From: an uncultured Clostridium sp.
GTDB lineage: Bacteria > Bacillota > Clostridia > TANB77 > CAG-508
Assembly (NCBI GenBank): GCA_947428535.1
Contig: CANEMG010000022.1
Span: 1-9,041 of the forward strand
Direction: 5' to 3'
DNA: 9,041 nucleotides
Under the pieces are notes generated by a model. It saw nothing but the letters and a program-made list of their open reading frames with translations. It made no database searches and was not told the DNA's origin. A program made the translations under genes and the position numbers. Below are positions 1-6,321 of this stretch, in pieces. The stretch's first letter is position 1, and each line of letters starts with the position of its first letter.

Positions 1-1342
1 AATTTATATATTGCAATACTCCTGTATATTTTATTATAGTAGTTGTTGCTTTTTGTACTTTTTTGTCATTTTTATCTGTTTTTTTCATAATCTCTTGCCA
101 TATTAAAAGCATAACAATTATCATTGAAAATTCAAAAAATATGGTAGATCTTTCTACAGAACTAAATACTGTTGGTGAAAAACCTATTATTATTTTTGAT
201 GCTAATCCAACTAAAAACACTAAAATAGCTATATTATTTTTTAAGTTCTTAAATATAAGTAAAATTGATAATGCTAAACAAATGAAATTCATAGATGCAA
301 ATATTAATGGTATAGTATTTATCAAATTATTACAATTAGAAGCTGTTAACATTATTTCTTCTCTAATTATAAAATTTCTAAATGACCCTATAAAAGGAAA
401 TATTTGATTTGTTATTGGTGCAATAATTCCTAATAAGCATATTGAAAGTAATGGAATTATTGATACTACTCTAAAAACTTTTTCTTTATAATTAGAAAAA
501 ACATAAATTGCAACTAATAAACTAAGCATTGCATATACAAGATTTTTCTTTTTAATTATAATCCCCATAGTTGATGTTAAACCAAGTGAAAATTTATCTA
601 AAAATGAAAGCATTTCAAAATCTTTAAATAAATTGCCCATTTCATGTTCATTTCTTGTATAATTTCCTGGACAAGTTAATATGAATATTATACTTGCTAC
701 TGCAAATAATGATTGTATTATCATATATGGATGTATTTTTTTATTTTTTATTATCATAAGTATTGTAAATAAAATATATGATCCACATAAAATACTACAA
801 GTTTGCTCTTGATTTCCAGCAAATAATAATGCCATTGTATATAATGGATATTCCCAAAATTTAATCTTTTCTCCATCCCAAATTTTTTTAATTGGAATTA
901 ACGCAAATAAGCACATAGCAAGTGGCCACATATATACTACTGTTGTTGTAGCCCAACCTGATCCATTCATTGCATTAAATGGATATATTAAAATCATAAA
1001 TAAAAGCATAATATTATTTTGAGCTCTTTCTTCTTTTTTTATAAATATTCTTGATATAGCATATCCGCTAAGAGCAACCATTAAGCTTTCAATCAAAACC
1101 CATAAATATTTTGATATTTTAAGTACGAAACATTCTGTAAATTCAAGTATAAGTCTTGATGTCCAACTAGAATATCTTGATAATACGAAAGACATTGTGC
1201 TTCTATCTGTAACCTGCTCTAAAAACCAAGCATCATCATATCTGTTTGGTGTTATAAAAATTGTTAAAAATAATTCTAGTATAAATAATGCAAATATTGC
1301 TCCTCTTCCATTTTCAAAAAGTTTCTTCATTTTTTCTTTCAT
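1..1342 (-). CDS. Multi-pass membrane protein, DUF6056-like (putative GT-C glycosyltransferase), 3' end cut by window edge
   Basis: The frame is open for 447 codons and leaves the window without a stop, so the C-terminus is missing. The protein is dominated by hydrophobic segments, roughly at residues 13-31, 79-98, 110-122, 132-150, 165-197, 206-224, 267-283, 290-311, 342-364, 369-387 and 400-416. Short polar motifs lie between them: YDDAWF (35-40) after the first segment, GNQEQT (176-181), CPGNYTRN (224-231) and SPTVFSSVERS (389-399). The early acidic pair, the GNxE and PGNxxR motifs and the late ER motif recall the DUF6056 family of Gram-positive membrane proteins, which resembles GtrC/GT-C enzymes. 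This is recognition from memory, not a search. The start chosen has a GGATGG sequence 6 bases upstream; an in-frame ATG 15 bases earlier (1357) is possible but has a poor RBS. It lies 37 bases after the 161-residue gene and is probably co-transcribed with it. Likely role (inference): extracytoplasmic sugar transfer from the lipid carrier made by the GT2 upstream. Confidence 0.75.
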   Translation of the reverse strand, partial: MKEKMKKLFENGRGAIFALFILELFLTIFITPNRYDDAWFLEQVTDRSTMSFVLSRYSSWTSRLILEFTECFVLKISKYLWVLIESLMVALSGYAISRIFIKKEERAQNNIMLLFMILIYPFNAMNGSGWATTTVVYMWPLAMCLFALIPIKKIWDGEKIKFWEYPLYTMALLFAGNQEQTCSILCGSYILFTILMIIKNKKIHPYMIIQSLFAVASIIFILTCPGNYTRNEHEMGNLFKDFEMLSFLDKFSLGLTSTMGIIIKKKNLVYAMLSLLVAIYVFSNYKEKVFRVVSIIPLLSICLLGIIAPITNQIFPFIGSFRNFIIREEIMLTASNCNNLINTIPLIFASMNFICLALSILLIFKNLKNNIAILVFLVGLASKIIIGFSPTVFSSVERSTIFFEFSMIIVMLLIWQEIMKKTDKNDKKVQKATTTIIKYTGVLQYIN

Positions 1343-1379
1343 TTTATTCCATCCCATCTATATTTCTGTTTATTTCTTA

Positions 1380-1865
1380 CTATTTTATTTCCACTGGTAT
1401 TAAAGTAAAAGCTAATATATCTTCCCCATCATTTTGATATAAAACATAAATATCATACATTCCTTTAGGCATTCCAAAAATTAAACATTGTGCATGTATT
1501 CCTGCTAACTTATGTTCCTCTTCTTGTATATTTATATTCTCTTCCATTTTTGTTCTCATTAAATACATTTTCCCTGTTTCTTGGTTTTTAAGAACATAAT
1601 TGCAATTAACTTTTCCTATAGGTTCATCATCTTTAAATGCCCACCCTGAAATTTCTATTTTTTTACTATCTGATTCTAGTAAATCAATATGTGTATTTAT
1701 AACACCTTCTTCCTCAATAACAGTTGTATTTGGTCCAATTTTATAAGATTTAAATATTAAAAGTGAACTCATAGTAAGTGCTAAAAGTATAATAACTGCT
1801 ATTATAGAAATTACTAACAATCTTACAAATATTTTTTTGTTTATTTCTATGTCTAAAAAATTCAT
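1380..1865 (-). CDS. Hypothetical membrane-anchored extracytoplasmic protein (161 aa)
   Basis: I do not recognise the family with certainty. There is one strong hydrophobic segment at about residues 13-38, preceded by a short Lys/Arg-containing N-terminus, which predicts an N-in, C-out anchor. The remaining 120 residues read as a small, beta-rich exported domain: EISGWAF (71-77), YVLKNQETGKMYLMRT (90-105), AGIHAQCLIFG (121-131) and MYDIYVLY (136-143) have alternating hydrophobic patterns typical of a beta-sandwich. A single Cys (127) is present and no catalytic motif is evident. GGAGAG, 8 bases before the ATG, is a clear RBS. The gene sits between the GT2 and the DUF6056-like protein, so an accessory role in the same surface-glycan pathway is the likely inference. 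A plausible promoter of its own lies just upstream. Confidence 0.8.
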   Translation of the reverse strand: MNFLDIEINKKIFVRLLVISIIAVIILLALTMSSLLIFKSYKIGPNTTVIEEEGVINTHIDLLESDSKKIEISGWAFKDDEPIGKVNCNYVLKNQETGKMYLMRTKMEENINIQEEEHKLAGIHAQCLIFGMPKGMYDIYVLYQNDGEDILAFTLIPVEIK

Positions 1866-1897
1866 TTTCTTTTCTCTCCATAATTAAAATATGTTTT

Positions 1898-1926
1898 ATT
1901 CTATCACACTAATTAATTTTATTCAA
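1898..1926 (-). promoter_or_regulatory. Putative sigma-A promoter for the 161-aa gene
   Basis: On the minus strand, TTGAAT (-35, 1921-1926) and TAGAAT (-10, 1898-1903) are separated by exactly 17 bases, and a TG one base before the -10 gives an extended -10. The RBS and ATG follow about 20-30 bases later. It lies in the 84-base gap after the GT2 stop. AT-rich DNA gives such matches by chance, so this is moderate evidence only. Confidence 0.45.
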
Positions 1927-1949
1927 TAAAGCTAAAATCAATTAGTTTA

Positions 1950-2885
1950 TTAATCTAAATTTACTTTTTTATCAATAATATATATAGGTCTATTTTGTGT
2001 TTCTTCATATATTCTTGCTATGTATTCTGAAATAATCCATAATGATAATAATTGTATTCCTGTAAAAAATGTAACTGTTACCATTATTGAAGTCCATCCT
2101 GCAGTTAATTGGTTTAATCCTAAAATATATGATGCAAATGAATATATTAAAATTAATATTGAGATAAATATAGAAATAACTCCTATCATACCAACAAATT
2201 TTAATGGTTTTGTAGAAAAACTAAATATGCCATCTTTAGCAAGTTTTAACATTTTTCCTAATGGATATTTTGTTTTTCCTGCATATCTTTCTCTTCTTTC
2301 ATATTCAAGTGGTGTTTGTTTAAATCCAACCCAACTAAATAAACCTCTTAAAAATTTATTGTGTTCTGGCATAGAATTTATTACATCTACAACTTTTCTA
2401 TCCGCTAATCTGAAATCTCCTGTATCTTTTGGAATTTCTACATTTGATAATCCATTTAATATTTGATAAAACATTTTTGCTGTAAATAATTTAAATGGTG
2501 ATTCTCCTTTTCTTTTAATTCTTTTGGCATATATTACTTCATTTCCATTTTCCCATAAATTTATCATTTCTTTTATTAGTTCTGGCGGATCTTGAAGGTC
2601 TGCATCTATTATAACAACAGCATCTCCAGTTGTATATTTTAGCCCAGCTTGTACAGCAACTTGATGTCCAAAATTTCTTGAAAAAGATATTATCTTTGAA
2701 TTCCTATCTTTACTTGCAATTTTCTCTAGAATTTCTAATGTCCTATCCTTACTTCCATCATTTACAAATACTATTTCATATTCATAATTTTTTAAGTCTT
2801 TAAATACTTTTACTATTCTACTATAACATTCTTCTGCCACTTGTTCTTCATAATACATTGGTACGACTATTGATATTTTTTTCAT
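1950..2885 (-). CDS. GT2 polyprenyl-phosphate glycosyltransferase, GtrB/CsbB/DPM1-like
   Basis: At 311 residues this is the usual length for the GtrB/YfdH/CsbB group. The N-terminal GT-A domain shows the nucleotide-sugar signature: ISIVVPMYYEE (4-14), VNDGSKDRT (41-49, Asp43) and the metal-binding DADLQDP (94-100, Asp94/Asp96). DTGDFRL (154-160) and RRERYAGKTKYP (197-208) are the acceptor-side motifs of the subfamily. Two C-terminal transmembrane helices (about 229-253 and 263-288) end in EYIARIYEE, as in GtrB. Family members transfer a sugar from UDP/GDP-sugar to polyprenyl phosphate on the cytoplasmic face; the donor sugar here cannot be read from sequence. The gene heads a likely operon with the 161-aa protein and the DUF6056-like protein, and has its own promoter. 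The RBS is weak: AAAGG lies well upstream of the ATG. Family identity is secure; the precise substrate is unknown. Confidence 0.93.
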   Translation of the reverse strand: MKKISIVVPMYYEEQVAEECYSRIVKVFKDLKNYEYEIVFVNDGSKDRTLEILEKIASKDRNSKIISFSRNFGHQVAVQAGLKYTTGDAVVIIDADLQDPPELIKEMINLWENGNEVIYAKRIKRKGESPFKLFTAKMFYQILNGLSNVEIPKDTGDFRLADRKVVDVINSMPEHNKFLRGLFSWVGFKQTPLEYERRERYAGKTKYPLGKMLKLAKDGIFSFSTKPLKFVGMIGVISIFISILILIYSFASYILGLNQLTAGWTSIMVTVTFFTGIQLLSLWIISEYIARIYEETQNRPIYIIDKKVNLD

Positions 2886-2938
2886 TTTATTTTTTATAAC
2901 CTTTCTATATATGATTATTTCCCTTTACAATCGCCCTT

Positions 2939-2967
2939 AGTATATCATAAAAAATTCGTATTTTCTA
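2939..2967 (-). promoter_or_regulatory. Putative sigma-A promoter for the GT2-led surface glycan operon
   Basis: On the minus strand, TAGAAA (-35, 2962-2967; 4/6) and TATACT (-10, 2939-2944; 5/6) are 17 bases apart, with an extended -10 TG. It lies between the terminator of the upstream deacetylase gene and the GT2 start. That placement is where an independent promoter is needed. Predicted leader is about 45 bases. Confidence 0.5.
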
Positions 2968-2979
2968 TATATATAACAA

Positions 2980-3015
2980 AAAAGTCTTCTAAACATTACC
3001 ATTTAAAAGACTTTT
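2980..3015 (-). terminator. Rho-independent terminator after the PdaA-like gene
   Basis: The arms at 2980-2993 and 3002-3015 form a 14-bp stem with one mismatch around an 8-base loop. Read on the minus strand, the hairpin lies just after the deacetylase stop codon and ends in a TTTTTTGTT tract. It separates this gene from the glycosyltransferase operon downstream. Confidence 0.75.
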
Positions 3016-3022
3016 CTAACTT

Positions 3023-3805
3023 CTAAGGTTCAAATTCATTTATATTTTTAAATTCATATCCCATATTTTTTATTTCTTTAATTACATCACCTAAAATAAC
3101 ACTATTGTCTTTTGAAGTTGCGTGAAGTAATAGAACACATCCATTATGCATATTATCTATTATTTTAGTTTTGCCATATTCTTCTCTATTTTGTTTCTCT
3201 ACATCCCAATCATCATATGCAGATGACCACATAACTGTTTTATATCCAAGCTTAGTTACTACATCTATAACTCTTTCACTAAATTCTCCTTTTGGTGGTC
3301 TAAAATATGTCATCTCATATCCAAATTTTTCATATACTGCATTATGTAAGTCCATAACCTCTTTTCTTATTTCATCATCACTTATATTTGGCAAACATTT
3401 ATGATTAACTGTATGATTTCCAACTATGTGACCTTCTTCAATCATCCTTTTAACAATATCTGATGCTGTATTTAAATAATGAGCTGTAATAAAAAAAGTA
3501 GCTTTTACATCATTTTCAGCTAAAGCATCTAATATAGATTCTGTATATCCTTCTTCATATCCACAATCAAATGTTAGATAAATTTTATTGCTATCTTTAT
3601 TGCCCATTGATATTCCTTCGAAATCTCTAATAACCTTTTCACTTGCTGCATCTAATGTTGCTTGTTCATGGTTTTCTCCTCTTCGAAATCCCCAAGCCAA
3701 CATTTTATTACTTAATGTTGTTGCTTGTGAATATAAAGAAAATTGTAAAATGCAAACAACTAATAGCATTAAAACAAAAAAATGTCTAATAATTTTATCT
3801 TTCAT
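3023..3805 (-). CDS. PdaA-like polysaccharide deacetylase (CE4/NodB domain), exported
   Basis: The 260-residue protein has an N-terminal hydrophobic segment (8-28, signal peptide or anchor) followed by the AWGFRRG motif (37-43), typical of PdaA/YfjS-type N-deacetylases. The NodB domain shows motif 1 YLTFDCGYEEGYT (76-88), motif 2 with metal ligands H131 and H135 (GNHTVNH), motif 3 RPPKGEFS (169-176), the DDW of motif 4 (198-200) and motif 5 LLLHAT (225-230). In canonical NodB enzymes motif 1 is TFDDG; B. subtilis PdaA has TFDNG; here the second position is Cys81. Known family members remove N-acetyl groups from muramic acid, in PdaA's case as a step to muramic delta-lactam in spore cortex. 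A cortex role here is inference. GGAGG lies 4 bases before the ATG, a strong RBS. No convincing sigma-A promoter is visible in the 107-base gap from the rluA-like gene, so read-through or a sporulation sigma factor is possible. Confidence 0.92.
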   Translation of the reverse strand: MKDKIIRHFFVLMLLVVCILQFSLYSQATTLSNKMLAWGFRRGENHEQATLDAASEKVIRDFEGISMGNKDSNKIYLTFDCGYEEGYTESILDALAENDVKATFFITAHYLNTASDIVKRMIEEGHIVGNHTVNHKCLPNISDDEIRKEVMDLHNAVYEKFGYEMTYFRPPKGEFSERVIDVVTKLGYKTVMWSSAYDDWDVEKQNREEYGKTKIIDNMHNGCVLLLHATSKDNSVILGDVIKEIKNMGYEFKNINEFEP

Positions 3806-3912
3806 ACTTCCTCCAAAATTTACTATAATTTATTTCTTTCTTAAAGTTATTCTATAAAAGATAAAATATGATATTTTATTTTAATTTTCTAATTTAAATT
3901 TAAACTATTTTT

Positions 3913-4590
3913 TTATTTCTCTTCTAATATCTTCCAACTTCCACTCATTTCTGGATAATTTTCAAATTCCATTCTTTCTTTTTTTGTTGGATGAATAAAA
4001 CTCAAGCTATATGCCCAAAGTGCAAGTTGCTTTCCTCTTCCTCTTGTTCCATATTTTTGGTCTCCACATAAACTATGATTTCTTGAAGCAAATTGAACTC
4101 TAATTTGATGATGCCTTCCTGTATGTAAATTAACTTTTACTACAGATAAATCTATTTCTTCATTATATTTAACAACTTCATAATCAAGTATTGCCTCTTT
4201 TGCATTCTTAGTATTTTCTTTAACAACTCTACTCATATTATTTCTTTCATTTTTTAGTAAATAATCTTTCCATGTATCTTCATTTTTTTCAAGTTTTCCA
4301 TCTACAATACACAAATATTTTTTCTGTATTTGCTTTTCTCTAACCTGCTCACTTAACCTTGAAGCAGCTTTAGAAGTTTTTGCAAATACCATAACTCCAC
4401 CAGTTGGCCTATCTAATCTATGTACTAACCCTAAATAAACATCACCTGGTTTATTATATTTTTCTTTAATATATTTTTTAATTATTGTAAGCATATCTTC
4501 ATCACCTGTTTTATCCCCTTGTGATGGAATATTTACAGGTTTTACTACAACAATAATATGATTATCTTCATATAAAACTCTTAAATCCAT
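3913..4590 (-). CDS. RluA-family RNA pseudouridine synthase
   Basis: The 225-residue protein carries the RluA catalytic motif HRLDRPTGG (57-65) with nucleophile Asp60. It also has LYEDNHIIVVVKP (6-18), the TGRHHQIR motif (157-164) and CGDQKYG (175-181), all diagnostic of the family. It begins directly with the catalytic domain and lacks the N-terminal S4 RNA-binding domain of RluC/RluD, so it belongs with the short, single-domain members. These isomerise specific uridines in rRNA or tRNA; the target site cannot be inferred. The ATG is preceded by GGTG with a 7-base spacer, a modest RBS. It is followed by the PdaA-like gene after 97 AT-rich bases with no good terminator between. The methyltransferase upstream is separated by a strong terminator, so this gene needs its own minus-strand promoter; I could not identify a convincing one. 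Confidence 0.93.
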   Translation of the reverse strand: MDLRVLYEDNHIIVVVKPVNIPSQGDKTGDEDMLTIIKKYIKEKYNKPGDVYLGLVHRLDRPTGGVMVFAKTSKAASRLSEQVREKQIQKKYLCIVDGKLEKNEDTWKDYLLKNERNNMSRVVKENTKNAKEAILDYEVVKYNEEIDLSVVKVNLHTGRHHQIRVQFASRNHSLCGDQKYGTRGRGKQLALWAYSLSFIHPTKKERMEFENYPEMSGSWKILEEK

Positions 4591-4654
4591 AATTTTTCAC
4601 CATTTAAATTTTAACATATACTAACATTTTTTACTATTACTACTCATCATTTTA

Positions 4655-4683
4655 TTGATATAGCTTAATTTCCATGTTATAAT
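4655..4683 (+). promoter_or_regulatory. Near-consensus plus-strand sigma-A promoter in the intergenic region
   Basis: TTGATA (-35, 4655-4660; 5/6) and TATAAT (-10, 4678-4683; 6/6) are 17 bases apart. This is the best promoter match I found in the window. It points away from the minus-strand pseudouridine synthase gene and into the candidate small RNA. The predicted start of transcription is near 4690. Confidence 0.6.
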
Positions 4684-4689
4684 TATAAC

Positions 4690-4858
4690 TCGTAACCAAG
4701 AAAATATTTAAAACACACTTAGCTAGATTTCGTTATAGGTCATGCACATAATGAATTTGAATTGTCTGAACTCGTGAAAGATTTTATTAATTAAAGCCAA
4801 CTAATTCATGCAAACAAAACTGCCAAAACTCAGATTAAACTGAGTTTTGGCAGTTTTT
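4690..4858 (+). ncRNA. Candidate small RNA (about 170 nt), no known family recognised
   Basis: The interval starts just after a near-consensus plus-strand promoter and ends in a perfect 18-bp terminator hairpin with a T-tract on the plus strand. Between them is no ORF with a start codon and RBS longer than about a dozen codons. One frame (4726-4794) reads DFVIGHAHNEFELSELV and onward to a TAA, but a TAG lies two codons before it and it has no start. It could therefore be the tail of a decayed gene. The stretch uses bases such as CTC, GTG and GGT that are less common in neighbouring genes. I do not recognise 6S, SRP, tmRNA or a riboswitch core in it. The end coordinates are inferred from promoter and terminator positions. 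Confidence 0.4.
4816..4857. terminator. Strong bidirectional Rho-independent terminator
   Basis: Two perfect 18-base arms (4816-4833 and 4840-4857) enclose a 6-base loop ATTAAA. The outer pairs are A/T-rich on both sides, so the hairpin has a T-tract in either direction. It starts two bases beyond the methyltransferase stop codon on the minus strand and also ends the candidate plus-strand small RNA. Confidence 0.92.
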
Positions 4859-5719
4859 CTATTTTTCCCATCTTCCATATATTCCACAAGGTAGCACTAA
4901 ATTTGAATTCTTCATAGGAAGGCCTATCTCTCCTGATGAAAGTTTACCTTTTTTCATTTTCAACTTCAAATTTAATATATTTTCTAATACTTTTGATGAT
5001 ATTCCTGTTGTATATGAATTAATTAAAAAGAATAATGGATCATCAGATAATACTTTTGAACATAGTTCAACTAAATCTGATATATTATTTTCAAAATGCC
5101 ATACCTCACCATTTTTTCCTCTTCCATATGAAGGTGGATCCATTATAATTGCATCATATTTATTTCCTCTTCTTATTTCTCTTTGAACAAATTTTGTAAC
5201 ATCATCTATTATAAATCTAACTGGTCTATCTTTAAGACCTGATGATACTATGTTTTCTTTAGCCCAAGATACCATTCCTTTTGAACTATCTACATGACAT
5301 ACTTTTGCTCCTGCATAACTACAAGCAACTGTAGCTCCTCCTGTATATGCAAATAAATTTAATACATTTATTCCTCTTTTAGAAGATTTAATTTTATTTA
5401 TCATCCAATCCCAATTACAAGCTTGTTCTGGAAATAATCCTGTATGCTTAAATCCCATAGGCTTTATATTAAATGTTAATTCTTTATAGTGAATTTGCCA
5501 GCTTTCTGGAATTTTCTTTTTATATTGCCAATTTCCCCCTCCAGTATTGCTTCTACTATATCTTGCATATGATTTATTCCATTCTTTAGGATATGTTTTT
5601 TCTTTCCATATTATTTGTGGATCTGGTCTTGTTAAAATAATTTCTCCCCATCTTTCTAACTTTTCTCCATTTGACATATCTATTATTTCATAATCTTTCC
5701 AATCTCTTGCTACTTCCAT
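4859..5719 (-). CDS. Class I SAM-dependent methyltransferase, RlmI/RlmL-like (Methyltrans_SAM family)
   Basis: The C-terminal half of this 286-residue protein is a Rossmann-fold methyltransferase: motif I VLNLFAYTGGAT (119-130), acidic motif II VDSS (143-146), motif III region IDDV (171-174) and DPPSYGRG (194-201). The DPPSY/F signature with LFAYTGG is typical of the rRNA methyltransferases RlmI, RlmL/RlmK and their Gram-positive relatives (PF10672-type). The N-terminal 90 residues (RWGEIILTRPDPQIIW and onward) match the beta-rich N-region of this group, not a PUA domain. Substrate is most likely an RNA base, but this cannot be proven here. The ATG is preceded by AAAAGGA with a 7-base spacer. 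A good promoter lies about 30 bases upstream of the start and a strong terminator directly after the stop, so it appears to be a single-gene unit. Confidence 0.88.
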   Translation of the reverse strand: MEVARDWKDYEIIDMSNGEKLERWGEIILTRPDPQIIWKEKTYPKEWNKSYARYSRSNTGGGNWQYKKKIPESWQIHYKELTFNIKPMGFKHTGLFPEQACNWDWMINKIKSSKRGINVLNLFAYTGGATVACSYAGAKVCHVDSSKGMVSWAKENIVSSGLKDRPVRFIIDDVTKFVQREIRRGNKYDAIIMDPPSYGRGKNGEVWHFENNISDLVELCSKVLSDDPLFFLINSYTTGISSKVLENILNLKLKMKKGKLSSGEIGLPMKNSNLVLPCGIYGRWEK

Positions 5720-5749
5720 TATATTTTCCTTTTCTTTATTTTCTTAATC

Positions 5750-5779
5750 ATTATACTATACTTATTATAAAAAAGACAA
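5750..5779 (-). promoter_or_regulatory. Putative sigma-A promoter of the methyltransferase gene
   Basis: On the minus strand, TTGTCT (-35, 5774-5779; 4/6) is followed after 18 bases by a perfect TATAAT (-10, 5750-5755). The methyltransferase ATG lies 30 bases downstream of the -10, with an AAGGA ribosome binding site between. Confidence 0.6.
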
Positions 5780-5852
5780 GTAATATAAATCGAATTTATT
5801 CCCATTATAGTCTTTCGCAAATTCATTTTCTTTTGGAATATTTTCAAAAATT

Positions 5853-5957
5853 TTAAATAAAACTCAATACCATAACAAAACTATATAACAAATATCCCAA
5901 TATAATAAAACTAATCGTAGTAACTCCAATTAGTACTCCTAAAAAAACTTTTCTCAT
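5853..5957 (-). CDS. Small single-pass membrane peptide (34 aa), possibly frameshifted
   Basis: A 34-codon ORF begins MRKVFLGVLIGV and is hydrophobic almost throughout, with only two basic residues at the N-terminus. This is the profile of a single transmembrane helix inserted N-in. It is preceded by AGAAGG with a 7-base spacer, and a perfect TATAAT lies about 45 bases upstream of the ATG, so translation is plausible despite the size. I do not recognise a family. After the stop, the +1 frame stays open for 31 more codons, reading FENIPKENEFAKDYNGNKF and ending shortly before the methyltransferase promoter. Removing one T from the TTTT run at 5860-5863 would fuse the two into a roughly 65-residue protein with a polar tail. 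It could therefore be a complete micro-protein or a gene broken by a one-base insertion or sequencing error. It is divergent to the Cys-rich gene. Confidence 0.5.
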   Translation of the reverse strand: MRKVFLGVLIGVTTISFIILGYLLYSFVMVLSFI

Positions 5958-5987
5958 AAAAATACCTTCTTTCGTAAAATATATTTT

Positions 5988-6007
5988 GCCTAACTTTGGC
6001 CATTATA
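5988..6007 (-). promoter_or_regulatory. -10 element and near-palindrome ahead of the small membrane peptide gene
   Basis: On the minus strand a perfect TATAAT (6002-6007) is followed directly by GCCAAAGTTAGGC (5988-6000), a 13-base near-palindrome with one mismatched pair around its centre. It would sit over the transcription start, a typical position for a repressor operator. The -35 region is poor (CTGAAT at 18 bases, 3/6). The operator reading is speculative. Confidence 0.3.
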
Positions 6008-6067
6008 CTAATATATATTCACAAAATTCAGTATTATTACTAAAAAAGCAAAAAATTATTGCAAATC

Positions 6068-6096
6068 TTGTAAATTCCCTATTTTCATAGTATAAT
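6068..6096 (+). promoter_or_regulatory. Sigma-A promoter of the Cys-rich peptide gene
   Basis: TTGTAA (-35, 6068-6073; 4/6) and a perfect TATAAT (-10, 6091-6096) are 17 bases apart on the plus strand. The predicted leader is about 38 bases and contains the AGAGG ribosome binding site. It is back-to-back with the -10 of the small membrane peptide gene on the other strand. Confidence 0.6.
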
Positions 6097-6140
6097 ATCT
6101 ATATAGCAGTATTATAATTCAAAGAAAGAGAGGAACAATT

Positions 6141-6308
6141 ATGGCAAAATTTAAGTATCAACAAAATCTAAGCTCAGCAGACAAAATGCGGAATATTCCT
6201 GTAAAAGAAAAGGTTCCAGCTGAAACCCCCGGCCATTCTCCACATCAATGCAAGTGCAAAGGAGGATGCAAAGATGGAGGGAAATGCTGCGGTAAGCATC
6301 ATCAATAA
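6141..6308 (+). CDS. Small Cys/His-rich, probably metal-binding protein (55 aa)
   Basis: This 55-codon ORF forms a self-contained unit: a TTGTAA/TATAAT promoter, AGAGG 7 bases before the ATG, and a GC-rich terminator 13 bases after the stop. Residues 1-31 are polar and basic (MAKFKYQQNLSSADKM, then a Lys/Pro-rich stretch). The C-terminus concentrates all five cysteines and all four histidines: GHSPHQCKCKGGCKDGGKCCGKHHQ occupies 31-55, with Cys37, 39, 43, 49, 50 and His32, 35, 53, 54. CxC, CxxxC and CC spacing with flanking His looks like a metallothionein-type or zinc/copper-binding tail; this is inference, and I recognise no named family. There is no signal peptide or membrane segment, so it is cytosolic. 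The codons here are less AT-rich than in the neighbours, which may mean recent acquisition or strong constraint by Cys/Gly/Lys. It is the only plus-strand protein gene, convergent with uvrC. Confidence 0.72.
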   Translation: MAKFKYQQNLSSADKMRNIPVKEKVPAETPGHSPHQCKCKGGCKDGGKCCGKHHQ

Positions 6309-6321
6309 GTTTTTGCCGTAT

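Noticed and set aside
1925..1951. Hairpin over the GT2 stop codon (10-bp stem with a bulge) as a terminator
   Set aside because: It is entirely A/T-rich with almost no GC pairs and no T-tract follows on the minus strand; it probably does not terminate the operon.
63..2466. Plus-strand ORFs at 63-407, 1197-1403 and 2020-2466
   Set aside because: They are antisense to well-supported minus-strand genes with clear membrane or GT2 sequence, and lack ribosome binding sites.
3806..3912. Promoter or terminator between the rluA-like and pdaA-like genes
   Set aside because: Only AT-rich sequence is present, with a short TTTAAATTTAAA self-complement and no -35/-10 pair or stem with T-tract that I would defend.
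4676..4689. Perfect palindrome GTTATAATTATAAC as an operator
   Set aside because: It is composed almost only of A and T; palindromes of this length are expected by chance in 9 kb of such DNA, and it overlaps a -10 element that explains part of it.
6141..6308. Cys-rich peptide as a SCIFF/ranthipeptide or other RiPP precursor
   Set aside because: No radical SAM maturase, protease or transporter lies nearby, and the Cys spacing does not match the six-Cys SCIFF pattern.
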